Assembly (NCBI RefSeq): GCF_000524195.1
Contig: NW_020170405.1
Location: 600,970 to 664,969, forward strand
DNA from: Echinococcus granulosus
Lineage: Eukaryota; Platyhelminthes; Cestoda; Cyclophyllidea; Taeniidae
DNA: 64,000 nt
Reading direction: 5' to 3'
The notes beneath the pieces are model-generated. The model saw nothing but the letters and a program-made list of their open reading frames with translations, had not been told where the DNA came from and made no database searches. Shown here in pieces: positions 1-12,833 of this stretch. Made by a program: the position numbers and the translations under genes. Numbering within the stretch: position 1 is the first letter of the stretch; the number at the start of each line of letters is the position of its first letter.

Positions 1-1696
1 AATAACTAAATGACTTGGAGAGGAATTATTGGCACTCTTCAACAAGGCACTTCAATTCCAATCATGCCTATGATAACCTAATAGCCTTTTAGATAAAGCA
101 AATCCCCTAACATTTGGGCAGAAGAACTTCATCAAGTAGTAAAAATACACGGTTTGCAAGATAAGGATTTGCTTGTACAATAGCATCTCGTGCAGCCTTG
201 GTGAAACGAAGTGACCAGACTGTACTCAGGCATACAAAGTTGATCAGAATAGATTAATAAGCACCATCCCACTAAAGCGCATTAGTTACACTACCTATGC
301 TGTCATTCCGTTAAAAAATGATGAAATCAGCAGTGTCGATGATGGAAGATTGAACACCAGAGCAGGTAGTTTTTATTAATCAGGTGTGACATCAACTGTC
401 AAATACGTATAACAATTTACCAACGACAAGTTGGCACATTAAGCCTCTACAAATACCTTGTTAAGCTTAGAAGCCCATGTACCGAGTTACTAATAAGAAT
501 GGTATCCATTAAAGGGATGCTGTCAACATAATTACGCTAGAAACATTCAACGAACACTGACCCCATAAAAGCCTAATATCTTGGATTTCTTTACGCTTTG
601 TTGTTCACAAATAAAGTAGAATGGTGAATTAGTGCTGGCATCCTTCCCGATAGCGCTTGACTCAGTGACGGATTGTGAAATCGCTCACAATTGACCTGGA
701 TCAACATGTTGGTTGCGGGACAATTCATACCAATTCAGGTTTTTTAAAAAGGCATGCTTATATGTAAAAAATGATAAGGGTCTTATGAGACATTTTGCCA
801 AGATTTTACTGCACATATTGCTCTTTAAAATTTCGCTAAAAGGAAGTCAGTCAAAATGACAAATGACGACTACGCATTAATTGCACAACGAACAATGCGT
901 TTGAGCCAAAGGGTGTGTTTCATGCTCAGCTCCAGTGACACTTCGCACTCGTTGTGACTGACTTGTGCATGAGGCAGGAGCACTGCATGACTGAGGGATC
1001 GCAGGGTGATCAATTAGGTAGGTCATCGAAGTCCTGCAGTGAGGTCCTCAAAATGTAACAGTCAAATATCAAAGTAACTAGGCCTTGCAATGCTGTTTGC
1101 TTTAAGGAAAGACTTCGCAGCCGAGACTTAAAAAGTGCCTTAGGCCTTAACACTGGGAAGTGTCGGTTAAGTCACACTTTAATCAGGTAAACAATCTATA
1201 AAGAAGTCGTGCATATAAAGAGAAAGGTGGCCGTTCGAAAACCTACATACGATCTAAGTTAAGGCTCTCTGCTGTAATATGTAGGTGTGGAAATTAGTTT
1301 TATTTCGAGAACTTAATAGCAAAATTTACAATTCTTGCGTACAGATTTAGTCTAAAAACGATACCTTATAAGAGTAGTCATGACTTAATGACAGCTTTGC
1401 CTAAGAATAAATAGAATCATTATATGTACTGGCTAAGAAGCGCCTCAGGCGTCAGTGAATGTCCAATCTCAAAGGCATACGTTAGGTCAGCGCTTTTGCA
1501 TTTAAAATATCAGTAAGATCTTGACGTTGTTTGAACACTACAATGTAATACCATTCTTAGCCAGCAACAGCAGATGGTGAAATCAACGTTAAGATACAAA
1601 AAATAGAATGTGACAAAAGTCATTGCACAAGAAGCTATAACAGTCAAATTTACAGTTAACTGTGAAGGACGATTGCGGATGTATTCTGAGTCCCAG
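1..1696. other. Intergenic, no gene seen
   Basis: AT-rich sequence with only short random open frames. I see no recognisable domain, exon pair, RNA gene or tandem repeat. Confidence 0.5.
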
Positions 1697-2054
1697 TGTA
1701 ATACGTTAGCGATTCTTTTAACTCCCAATTTCTGTAACGAGCCACTCAGGCACTCCATCACTGCACCTTCGCCAGGTGAGCTGGCCTCTGGGCCATGCTA
1801 ATAGCCCCAAGTCGTTCAGTGCGTCGGCAGTACATATTCTGCTCGAGTATTACGTCTTCTTTCGGCTTTAGGGAAGTCTCAGGGGACTACGTTGGTGGCA
1901 GAGGAAGGCAAACTTAAGCTTAAAGGACATCTACCCTAATTTTAACTTAGACCCTAACGGAGTGGAAGAAGTGCATATTGGTGCGAAGAGAAGAATCGGC
2001 GACGACTCCCAACAAAAGGGCTAAAATAGCCTTTATCTTCGGCAACTACCCCAG
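1697..2054 (+). mobile_element. LTR-retrotransposon remnant A: LTR, primer-binding site, start of internal region
   Basis: The stretch 1697-1891 is an LTR-like unit starting TGTA and ending ACTACG. It matches, in both orientations, copies at 12372, 21415, 22271, 43179, 61253 and 62726. Directly after it, 1893-1904 reads TGGTGGCAGAGG. This differs at one position from TGGTAGCAGAGG, the complement of the 3' end of eukaryotic initiator tRNA-Met, and the mismatch would be a G:U pair, so I read it as the primer-binding site. About 150 bp of internal sequence follows, ending in TTCGGCAACTACCCCA, and then the assembly gap. No gag or pol reading frame is visible. Boundaries were placed by eye. Confidence 0.65.
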
Positions 2055-2154
2055 NNNNNNNNNNNNNNNNNNNNNNNNNNNNNNNNNNNNNNNNNNNNNN
2101 NNNNNNNNNNNNNNNNNNNNNNNNNNNNNNNNNNNNNNNNNNNNNNNNNNNNNN
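2055..2154. other. Assembly gap (100 N)
   Basis: Exactly 100 N, a conventional placeholder length, so the real size is unknown. It begins within the internal part of an LTR remnant, at the same relative point as the gap at 12734. Confidence 0.98.
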
Positions 2155-5100
2155 GTGAAAAACACCCTTTCGAACTTCAACTCATCTCAGCGTTAGCTTA
2201 GACAATGAACATGCAGTTATTTGGTGCTAAACGATCCAAGCGCTCTTCCACCACCCATCCTACGCCCCAAAGAAACCACATCATCGCCAAAAAAAACTAT
2301 GCCTACCTTGTCTGCGTTTGTGTGTGGTGGACTTCAGGAGGATTTGTTCACTGTGCATTGTTAACCTGTTGAAGGCCAGACAATGATTTCGACTGTGATC
2401 CACTCCAAGCAGTGCAACCCGAAGGTGTGCAGGAAGTATGCGTTTATTAGAAAGAATTGAGAATAATCTATCAATCAGAAGAATCATATAACTAAAAGAC
2501 AACTTGACGTCTCACGCCCCAAAATTATTCCGGTAAAAGCTTGGCACTTTTGAGTTGAAGATAGAAGCCGCCTCGTTCCCACTCCCATCTCCATTCTCAT
2601 AGCTCTCCAAGGGATTATCACCTTTTCTTAGTACAGTCAGTACTAAGAGCATTTCGGCACGGCAACTAATGCAATCCTTAACAAAACTCAGAGTACTGCA
2701 CAAAAGTGTTTTTTCAGCAGCATATGTTTTACAGTACAAAATACTGCTGCCCTCTTAGCGCTGCTTCAGCTCTGACTTTACCCCGGCACTTTTTTCCTCA
2801 GGCTTTCCCCAAGCTCATGGCAGTCATCCCTCGTGGTGGTTCACTCCCTGTACTTCTTCACCAGCATGCCAGCAAACCGACACCTTCTTCCATCTCTACG
2901 TCTGCATCGTATCCTTAATAGTTCCTCGGTGCGCTCTTCTCCGTGCTTCCTCATAAAAGGATGTTGTAGTGTAGTAGACTAAAGGCATTTTAGAATCCAT
3001 TCATTGTAATGCTGTGTCAAGCGTAAATCGGATCACGGTTAATGGCAAAAGTTATTCAACATTACAGTTTCAGTCCCCTGCCATCCATAATTAAATATGT
3101 AATTGCGCTAATTATGTGCTAATCTCGGGTAACATATAAAGAGGATAAATAGGTTTACTTTAGAAAGAAGAGGCACTCTAATTACAATTTTTCTTTTGTA
3201 ACGCTAAAATTACTGTTGCGTAAATCGCACCACTCGTGAATACCATTAGACGGTTATAGTATTCGGATACCTAGTAGTTATTTCTTGTCACTTGTTCATC
3301 ATAATACATGTTTGCTTCATAACAAAAAAATTGTCAAAAAAAGCTGAATTTAGAAAAGGGCACTAAGGCAACTAAAAGTAGTTTTGCTGTGGCGGTGCAT
3401 GTTAAGTCAGATTCGCAGTACTGCCACAGAAGAAGACCGAATGATGCATAAACTTCTATTTCAAAGTAGTTAAAGCAAACATCATCAAGATGGCGAAAGA
3501 CTTTCAAAATTAGCAGATGAAGCTTCAATGGAAATATCGTTAATCCGAGAACCTACTCTGTAGTGCCACATTGGCATCTAACTGTTTGACAAACTGATAA
3601 ACTAGATCCTATTATTCCACTGCTTCAGTACTCCAGGACATTATTTTGTGCAACTGATTTGTGGGTTTGTTTGGCACTACGAACAGTATTTCTGCCCTCC
3701 AGTGTGGTGAAAACTTTCTCAGGGAAAGTGTGGCCTCAGACCCGTTTTTTTGCATTAAACTCCTGTGTGTGTTTGTATTTTCACACACGCATACAGATAT
3801 GAGGGACCAGTATCTTAATCAACCAAAAGAATGCAAAATTCCCTAGCCCTTGAGCACAAAATACAAAATAAGTTTACAGAACCTAATTAGTATACGCAGA
3901 GAAGAGTGAGGGTAATCGTCTTAAAAAAAACAAGAAGTAAATTGTATTTTGTGTTGCCCCTATAAAATTAATAGAGATCGTAATGCTGAAGACTTTGATG
4001 GAAACAAGATAAATGATTACAGCAGCAATCTCGGAGTATAGGTTTGCCAACAAGCATGGCCTTCCACTAGATTTGAAACGTATGCGAAAGTTTACGCAAA
4101 ATTCGAATGATTAGGAAAGTATAACTTATTACGACACACCGTTGTGCATGAATCGGACCTTGACTGTTACTACGATAGGTACCAAAACTTTTCCGGAGAT
4201 TAATTGGCTCCTCCACCAGAGGCAAATTTTTTAAAATTCAAGGCAGAGACAAGCCACCAGCCACGTGAAAAAAAGCAAATTAAAAATGGAAAGTTTAGAG
4301 GATAAAGTGTGAATGTAGTTTAGTTTGAGAAAGGACATTTTACTCAAAACATTGGAGATGCACAAAGAAAGGCTTAACACAGCAGTGGATACTCCAATGT
4401 CTGTTTTCGGTAGATAAACCTTTACATCTCTGCAAAGGACAGTTAAAAAGATGATGGATGACTCAACATAACCAAAGCGAAGAAATTTTTTCACAATATT
4501 AATTTATATAATTCAAAGCTGACCCATGGGGGTGGTCTAGGATACGGAATTTAGGCATCCATTGCGTCTATTCCTCAATTCATATTTAATAGCTATTTAC
4601 TTTTTATTAAAAAAATGATAGCTCGTGAGGAGACAATTAAAATGCGAGTAAAACGGGGGTATACCTCTATGTAGCTTGTCCCTTTAAACGCCATTAAAGG
4701 TAAGGTGTCCGGTTCCCGAAGCTATCATACTTAATTGAAATTTGCGATGCAGCATGAAGTGTAAAACCGAAAGACTATCCACTCGTCAGTGCTAACACAA
4801 TCGAAGTCACAGACATAGGGTTAATGGAGAGGGAGTGGAGTGGAAAAATGATGCCAGAAAGTGGTGGGAATCCGGCACACCGCATTCGGTCTTGCGTGTG
4901 AACAGAGGCACGCGTACACACACAGGCTTGTGCGCAGTCTGCACCTTATTTTGCTGTTAAGAAGCCTCGAAAGGTAGCGCTTACACACACAGAACCGCCT
5001 TTGCATCCTTTTCCTACTGGCCTCTCAAATCCGCTTTCCTCTATTCCGCCCGGTTTTGTCAAGACTGGGCAAGCGACAGTTAGAAGATGACGCAACAAAA

Positions 5101-5739
5101 TTTTATGAGCTGTGAAAACTTAGACTGATTTTTGGTACGTTAAAAGGTAATGATTAACAAACGGAAAAGTATTGAGGGGCTGAAGAACGACACGTACAGT
5201 TCGTAGGATAAGGACGGCCACCGTGATTTCCGAAACCTATCTGCATTCGACTGTGAAGTGGGCCGAATTTGTAATAACAGGATAGTTGGTCTTTTAAAAA
5301 CACCGAATCGGAAGACAAATGCAGCAACTTCACTCTTTACGAGGTCATAATGGAATTAGGTTCAAAATCTGTTTTGAAGACACCGGGTGAATACACCTGG
5401 AAGTTTTAACTGTTTCCATAATTACAAACGTTTCAGAACAAAGTACCGGATGCATCATTGAATTCCAAAGTAAACAAAGGTATTACCAATAAAACACACA
5501 CTGTTACTGCCATTCCAAATTCAAAAGAACACTTTTAATGATATAACTGCAGCACAATTAAAATCAAGCTAAATAAAGTTATCCATTATGTACAGATTAA
5601 AAATAAAAGCTGATTATTTATATGCACATAAAATTCATGAATTCTGCCATTATTCTGATTCGAATTAGGAAACGGGCAAATCAATGGTGGATTGATATAT
5701 TAGTGATATTGGCCTGATATATTGCAGGTATGAACTGAC
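2155..5739. other. No gene seen; possible intron or flank of the paxillin-like gene
   Basis: If the paxillin-like exon at 5740-6003 (minus strand) is real, its downstream LIM-domain exons should lie to the left of it. No frame here shows the paired Cys/His pattern of LIM domains. Those exons are outside the window, or this is not part of a full-length paxillin gene. Confidence 0.4.
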
Positions 5740-6003
5740 CTTGTAATCCAAACTCATCCGAGTCTCCATCCATTTCGTCCAAATCACTCAGTATACGATC
5801 CAGTTTAGCTAAATTTTCTTGAAGGGGACGGCGCGGCATGCTTATGCTAGGTCGTGATTTTTGTCTGACGTCAGACAGAGTAGCGGAGTTCGGTGACCAT
5901 AATTTGGGATCGGTTGCTGCTCCGTTTCCATTCGTAGAGAAAATAGGCAAACCCTGTTGAAGTACGTGCTGTTTTGTCACGCGCAAGTCTTCAAGCAATG
6001 CAT
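5740..6003 (-). CDS. Internal exon with LD motifs of a paxillin-like focal-adhesion adaptor (partial)
   Basis: On the minus strand a TTTAAG acceptor precedes a 264-nt exon that ends at a donor reading CAAG/GTCAGT. The first codons read (D)ALLEDLRVTKQHV, which matches the first LD motif of paxillin (LDALLADLE). Near the exon end, ENLAKLDRILSDLDEM matches the second LD motif (NLSELDRLLLELN). The spacer is rich in Ser and Pro. In paxillin these helices bind FAK, vinculin and other focal-adhesion partners, and four LIM domains follow them. The initiator exon (expected above 6010) and the LIM exons (expected below 5740) were not found. The first base of the leading Asp codon must come from an upstream exon. 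Identity rests on two short motifs in the right order. Confidence 0.6.
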
Positions 6004-8550
6004 CTTAAATATTTGTCAGCAAAAAAAATAAAAAAATGATGATTTTGGCAAGTAGATGATACAAAGTAGCCAATCTCATTACCAAAATTTTAAGGAGGTT
6101 CCAAAAAGTACAACCTTAAAGAAAAATAAAAAGGTGTTTTAGCTTATCATATGCAGGTCATGGAAGGCAATCCATTCTCCTAATAATTCAGGTTGTAGTT
6201 AAAGTTCAAGTTCTTTTCCAGTTACAAAAATACTTGCCAAGCAGACTAAACAGTATACAATTGGGTTAAAAGACATTCAACATTAAAATTTCAAGTGTTC
6301 CTTAGTGTCACGAGCACAAAAATTTGACACTGGTATGGCCATCACCATGTCTTTGAAAACGCTATGAAAAGAATACAAATAGACAGCGGTTCATGCAAGA
6401 AAGAAAGCACACCCATGAATAGATAAAGTCTAAAACAAATTCTTCCTTAAACCAGTCAGATTTAATTAGATAGCATAATGAGCTGGTAGTTTAGTACTAA
6501 AGCATCGACTAAATGTGTATATGAATAACATTCTGTCTTTATGACATCAAGCAGATCAAGAACGGCACTTAAAGCAAATGCTCACCATAACGACATCCTT
6601 TAAAAAATAGCATAGAATCTAACGCAAGTTAAGATTTACAAAAGCAGGCTAAGAATTAGTGAATGGAAATCATGCTTTTTGTGTCCTAGCCTCGAGTGAA
6701 AGGAATTTTCTTGTGTGCGGAACAAACAAACACAAGAGAGCATGCCAAAAAAAACAGCCTAAGGAAGTACAATAGCAAATGGGGGATACAATGCTTTAGA
6801 ACACACCAAGATTTTCCATGGCCTTAAAACACCGCGGCAATCACAAGAGCAAATTCAAGGTCAGACCTGGTAAATTATACAGCGTATTGACCTTGTCATA
6901 ATTAAGATTGAAGTTTAATGCTTAGAGGCATAAAAAAATTAACATCAATATTCATTAGTGTTGGAAGTATAGTGATTAAAACCAACTAATTAAGAATTTA
7001 AATCATTGTACGGGGTACAAAAACCCACTATTTTTGCATTGACAAATGGAAAGTAGTTCTTCGTGCAACGTTTATAATATCTAGGAGGAAGGAACTGTAG
7101 GAAATGCAAGGATGTTGCATAACAAGTAAACCAAGAGGATATGATTCTAAGAAGAAACTTTTGGCTGACGTTTGGATGCGTATAAGCAAAATATTACAGA
7201 GAAGGTAAGTGCTCTAAAATACACAACATCAAGTATGCTCCTAAAATCCATGTTTGCCTAAATATAACTTTTAGGCTAAAATCTGTTAGAGAACACGAAT
7301 CTCGTGAAGAAAGGGAATACTCAAAAGGCGCACAGTTCTGATCTTTGAGGTCCACTCATGCAATAAAGAATAAAGAAAGTCGTTACAGTAAAGGCCCACA
7401 TTTTCCAAGGAAATAAAGACAAGGATGAAAAAAAAACCCTGAATCCAATCCATATTCTCATTATTCCATAAAGCTAGTTGCAAATACTTCATTTCCAAAT
7501 TTATGACAAGTTTTGCGCATCTATAATACTTATGTTGTTCTAATTGACCTTCCAGTGAGGAGGCAAGTAGAAAATTAGAATCTCGTGGTCAGATTGTCCT
7601 CCCCCGTACATAGTGACTACAGCTTCCCTCCTTCTTTAACATTGTATTTCTCCTCACCATCTTGTCACCTTTAATAAAGATGTCCAAAGGGAATCAACCG
7701 GGCTTGTCTAAGAAGGTTAGGAATAGGAAAGCTGAGGCCGATGAGTCTTGCTTTACACATCTGTGTTAGGCCTGAAACTGTTAAAGTAGCACTGAAGACT
7801 CAGGCACTTTGTCTTTGCAAGTTGTGTGCACCTATCGAACGATAGCCTAGATGTCAAACCAACTCGTTTTCTGGTCCACTTTGTTAGTATGTGATTGTTT
7901 ATACGTCCCTAAAGTATTAACTTCTCTTATATCAAACTTAGGTGCCAAAAAACTACTTCATCAATTAATGCAGCATGGGCACAATGGTTAGCGGTAATAG
8001 GCAAACTGTGTACTTGGCTATAAAAACGAGGAATTATAGGAGCTTTATCTTTAAAATTCTTTTAGGACAACGTTGTTATACTTGTGTTGTTCTAACTGTA
8101 CCCTTCGGAAAGGAGGTGGGTATTTGAATCGAAACCCGTTTTTGAGGGGCGGTCAGCGTTTTCCAAACCGGAGAGGAGCCACTTATCCAAGCTTTTCTAA
8201 ACTTGAATTTAACCGCGTTGATGCCGGACAAAAAGGTTTAGATCCGATTAGCCTTGTTGTTGTAAGGGCTCAAGAGCCTGGGAAGAGCGGGTAAGCAAGG
8301 CTAGTGATGCAAAAAATAAAAGCCTTTTATTTACACTTAGTCTTAAAAGTATAAACATATTGTACTAAGTAAAAAAACAGTATTTTAGTAACAATTTCCC
8401 ATTGTTTTGCTTGATAAGTGTTGTTAGGATGCTTTGTTTTAATAAATGCTTAAAAATCGCAAGTTTCTGAATTCTATTTGACTGGTATAGTAGTCAGTTG
8501 AAGTGGTGCTTCGTAGGTCTTGCGTTTTCGGTAATATTGTATTAGGTGAG
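6004..8550. other. No gene seen
   Basis: AT-rich sequence between the minus-strand paxillin-like exon and the plus-strand GABPB-like gene. It could hold the 5' exons and promoter of the former and the promoter or 5' UTR of the latter. I could not identify either with confidence. Two stretches near 7530 and 8085 share the word GTTGTTCTAA and little else. Confidence 0.4.
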
Positions 8551-10497
8551 ATGGATAAATATGTTATTCAAAACACTGACTCGTCAGTGTCCCCAAACGT
8601 CCCTCAACCGATTAACATTCCTGATCTTGGGAAGAGTCTTCTTAACGCCTCTCGCAATGGTGATGTTGAGGAAGTAAAAAGCCTTCTTAATAACGGTGCT
8701 CCATTTGCAACTGATTGGGTATGACCGTTTTTCTCTGTACGAGATATCCACCGTTCAGACATTTTGTAAATATGGGTGGTTTATCCACTTTTCTAAATGT
8801 AGTTATTTTTTAGCAGGTTTCTCCCACTAGTGCCTAGTCTAATTGTTTGTCCTAAATCTCTGTGGATTTATTTTGATTTTTAATTGCATGTAAGCTTCTT
8901 ACTGTGTGGATTTCTTCAATTCGTATACCTATGTTGCGTTGCTGCATATATGTGTATACATACGTATGTGTAATCACGTATGCATGTATAATTATGTCTG
9001 TAGCGTTATTTTGACACATTATCGCATTCCAGTCATGCTAGCAAATATCTGTCTTGTCATTCAGCTGGGTATGTCTCCTCTTCACTTTGCCGCCATGAAC
9101 GGTCATTTGACTACATGTGAAGCTCTGCTGAACGCAGGCTTTAGTCGGGACGCGAGAACCAAAGTGGACCGCACGCCATTGCAGCTGGCTGCTCAGGAGG
9201 GACATGCTGATATCGTCGAATTACTCCTAAAAAGTGCAGCTGATATCCATGCCGTTGATACCTTGAAAATGACCGCTCTTCATTGGGCTGCCGAGCGTGG
9301 GCATTACCCCGTTATTCAAGTGCTTATGCGGTTTGGGGCTAACATACATCGGAAGAATAAGTTTGAATTGACCCCCCTTGAAATAGCTGAGTTACGTGGT
9401 CATACCGAAGCCAAAGATGCCATGTTGGTGAGTCTTACATGACTATTTTTATCACCACTGTTTTTTGGGCCTTCAGTAATTGGTATTTTTGGTTATGAAA
9501 AAATAAGATGACACAAGTGGAGGTTAACCCTGCTGTTGGGAAGATGGCGGCACCTAATGAAGATCTAGCAGATCCGACAGCATTCATCATCACTGATGAA
9601 GAAACAGTGATTCCGGCGGCACCGCCTGCGGATGAAGTGATTATCTCTAGCGTCAAGGCCGAGCCAAACACTGATGAGATGTCCGTGGGTGCATCTGACC
9701 CTCTGTTGACCGGAGATAACAAGGAAGCTTTACTTGATTGGGTGGTCTCTGGCTTCGGAGGCAAAGGTGTTGTGGAAACCAGCCAGGGTTCATTCCCTCA
9801 CCTCACTCCTACGGACCAGTACTTTGTATCATCAAATAAACCCGATCGCACCTCATTCGAGTCCCAGTTTCTCGATGGCCTGGACCTTTCCTTTCAGGCA
9901 CTGGAATCCAACAACCTTACACATCTTAGTTCAAGTCCCATTGATAACAACATGGTGAGTGAATGTGGGGTTCAGTTTTTATCATGAACAGCTAGTTGTT
10001 GAGACACCGGACGGAAAAGTTCTGTATGTGCGTCAAGAAGATAATGAAAACTACTCAAAAATTACTATTTTTAACAAAGACGGGGAGCTAGTCGACGATG
10101 ACGATTTGCTCGAAGAGGTAACCACTGCCCTTTCTAGCTACCAGAATCGGGAAGACGTTGGAAACAAGTAAGATTCCTGTTTTTTCATCTATTGAACTGT
10201 TTTTTTTTAATCTGATTATCCGGTTGAGTGAGTAAACGGAATTGGCAAAAATGTCTTACTTGCTTTGTAATTGCACTGCTTAAATGCTACATGCGCTCGC
10301 TTGTGTAATTTGTAGTTTTCTTGATACGCTTGATGAAGACAAGCTTCTGAAGTCGGATGACCTACCGGTGAGTGATCTGCTATCAGGTGTAGAGGCGACG
10401 GAACTTGACCATGAGTCCGACAAGGGTATGCTGCTTCAGCAACTCGTGCACTTCGCCAAGGGTGGGGGCGGAATGGGCTCCTCACTCTGCGTCGATG
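8551..10497 (+). CDS. GABPB: GA-binding protein subunit beta-like ankyrin protein (five exons, 3' end open)
   Basis: Exons are 8551-8718, 9065-9427, 9508-9954, 9992-10167 and 10316-10497, with GT-AG junctions and matching phases (0,0,0,2). The start is the first in-frame ATG. The N-terminus reads [20 protein letters not shown], then NGAPFATDW joined to [14 protein letters not shown]. Next come [17 protein letters not shown] and [14 protein letters not shown], all near-identical to GABP beta ([26 protein letters not shown]). About four and a half ankyrin repeats fill residues 25-175. GABP beta binds the ETS factor GABP alpha through these repeats and supplies the activation region. Exons 3-5 encode an acidic tail without recognised domains. 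A GATG/GTGCGT donor closes exon 5. If it is not used, the frame stops at 10577. The leucine-zipper tail of vertebrate GABPB1 was not found. Confidence 0.88.
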
Positions 10498-12371
10498 GTG
10501 CGTTTACATTCTGCTTCAGTTTAACCATATACGGCTTTAATATTGTAAATGAGTTAGTTTCTTTGGATTTCATTTAAATTTGATCATTCTCAAGAGCGGC
10601 CTTACCACTGTGCTCCGATACTGGTTACATTATTGTCTTAATGTAAATTAAGGGCGGCGGATATTATTCTAAACGAATTCTTGAGTGGGTAACATTGCTA
10701 CCAAGAAAAATTTTGTGTAATTGCATAAATCATTCTTGCTTAACGTGGGAACTTCCCTGCTACAACAAATCTCTAGGCGCTCCCGAACTACCGACAAAGA
10801 AAAAACTTGTTTCGTGGTTCGGAACTCTTGGACTTACTGTGGCCGAGTTTCAGAATTTCGAGCATTTTACAGTTTCATTTACCCATGAAGATTCCAAGTT
10901 CTCATTACACGCTTCTTACTGTGAGCAATTTCTTGTTTTATTTTGAAAATCGTGGTTTGCGCTGTGGCTTGATCTTATCTCTCCATAGTTTACACCTGAT
11001 TTATACCTAGACGTGGCTCAAATTAGACTTTGCATTTTCCTGCCATCATTTTCCATTTTTCGGAACGTGTTCAAGCTTTTGCAAGTTCCCAGAGAAGCTA
11101 CTGCTCTTTTAGGTCTCCAATCGCGATCAATAACGTTCAATCATTGAGTGGGCGTCTTGGAAGAAGAAAGTTGCTCTATTTCCCTTGTACATACCATACC
11201 TCTACTTCGTCTCCTCTCAGATTCTGTACTTATTTTTTATACATTTGTACACTCTTTTCTACCTCTTCGATTCAAGGTCATGCTCTGTCAACCTGTTCAA
11301 GTAGCTCTGCAAAAGGACTGCATTTGTTCGATCATACACTCAATTGTACAGACCTCTCAGTTTCTGAGACTTAGCCACCACCTTGGTGTCTTAATATCCG
11401 GTTGTTTATTCACTGTCACCTATCTTTTCCGTACCTCAGTAATAAACCCCTTCCCAATTCCCGTTTTGTCACATATCAAGGGGTGACGCTGACACTATGA
11501 CTCCTCTTGGAACACGAATGACATGTCGACTTCGTTCTAGATCACGTCGAAAACCACTTATTTGTATTAGGCTGGAGGTTAAATGCCTGTCAAATTTAAC
11601 TGCTTCCCCGTTCCTAGTCTGCGTTTGGTGAGTGTTAATGGCGCTCTGGTCCACACTGTGACCTTTTGCAATGTGTTCTCCGTTTACGGAGGCCATCTCT
11701 CCCACCTTGGACGTTTAGGGGTGCCATTCAACATCGACTCTTCAAAAAGAAGTGTGACTCAAAACGTGCAGGTAACTCGGAGGAGCTGATGCACTGTCCA
11801 GCATGGGTGAGAAAGGAAACGAAGATTTAATCAAGTATTGTACTATAAGCATGTGTCGAGGTGTTTTAGTCTCACAGATCTCAGGAGCTATGAAGTTGGC
11901 TGTATGCTTCCTTTGTTTGCTAGGGGCAACTTCTGCAGAAACTTGAAGGTGTGGTCTATTCACAAACTAGCTCGATGAAGTCCAACATAGGGTCAAAGAC
12001 GTGAATGATAATTCTTAATCTTCCAAGAATATATAATAAGTATGTGTTCGAACTAAAGTCACCATGATCAGTTCGCAAGCAACGTGCTGTCTGGTGCTCT
12101 GGAAAGTGGATTTGAAATTCAAGAAACAATTAGTTGACAAAAGGCGACATTCTGTGGTGCCTACATTTTTGCAATAAATGAGTGTTTTTGCCTATTTTAT
12201 CCCTTAGATTAAAAAGACGTTTGTAAAATATGCATTTAACTGCGTAGGCTTCTTGGTCTTCGCAAGTTATACCACTATCCTGGCGGCAATAAGACCTATC
12301 TCTGTCCATTGCCCTCAGTCCTTCTGTAGTCCAATAATTAAGAGTTTTCATGGTGGTATACCCGATTTTAA
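10498..12371. other. No gene seen; possible 3' region of the GABPB-like gene
   Basis: Several open frames of 70-115 codons overlap between 10695 and 11490. None has a domain, and their composition follows the pyrimidine-rich DNA. A further GABPB 3' exon could be here, but I cannot pick it out. Confidence 0.35.
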
Positions 12372-12733
12372 TGCCTTGATCCTTTGTTTAACTCTTCGTT
12401 TTGGTTTCACGTGCAATTAAGGCTCCGCCTTTGTTCTTCCACCGGGTGACACGGCCTCTGAGCCACGCTAATAGCCCCTGATTTTCTTGTTCACAGGCAA
12501 TACGCTTTCAGCCCTAATATTAAGACCTCCTCTGACTTCAGGGAAACCTTGGCACGCTATATTGGTGGCAGCAGAAAGCTAACTAGATCCTGAAGGACAA
12601 ATATCCTGATTCCTAACACTGAAACCCAAACCTTTACTTGATGGAAGATGGGCATATGCTACGAATGGGAGAATCTGTGACGATCCATAGTAGAAAGGCC
12701 GAAAATGACATCCACCTTCGGCAACTACCCCAC
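12372..12733 (+). mobile_element. LTR-retrotransposon remnant B: LTR, primer-binding site, start of internal region
   Basis: Aligns with copies A and C along its length: TTAAGGCTCCGCCTTTG is shared with copy C, GCTAATAGCCCC with copy A, and TTCAGGGAAAC with the family. The LTR ends near 12561. TGGTGGCAGCAG at 12563-12574 sits where copy A has its primer-binding site. The internal region ends in CTTCGGCAACTACCCCA, directly before the N gap. The left boundary is uncertain by about 10 bp. Confidence 0.6.
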
Positions 12734-12833
12734 NNNNNNNNNNNNNNNNNNNNNNNNNNNNNNNNNNNNNNNNNNNNNNNNNNNNNNNNNNNNNNNNNNN
12801 NNNNNNNNNNNNNNNNNNNNNNNNNNNNNNNNN
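12734..12833. other. Assembly gap (100 N)
   Basis: Exactly 100 N. It is flanked on the left by LTR-element internal sequence and on the right by the 3' part of an LTR of the same family. Confidence 0.98.

Noticed and set aside
7975..8250. tRNA- or SINE-like words (ATGGTTAGCGG, later GGTTTAGATCC)
   Set aside because: Spacing is far too long for a tRNA and no cloverleaf can be drawn.
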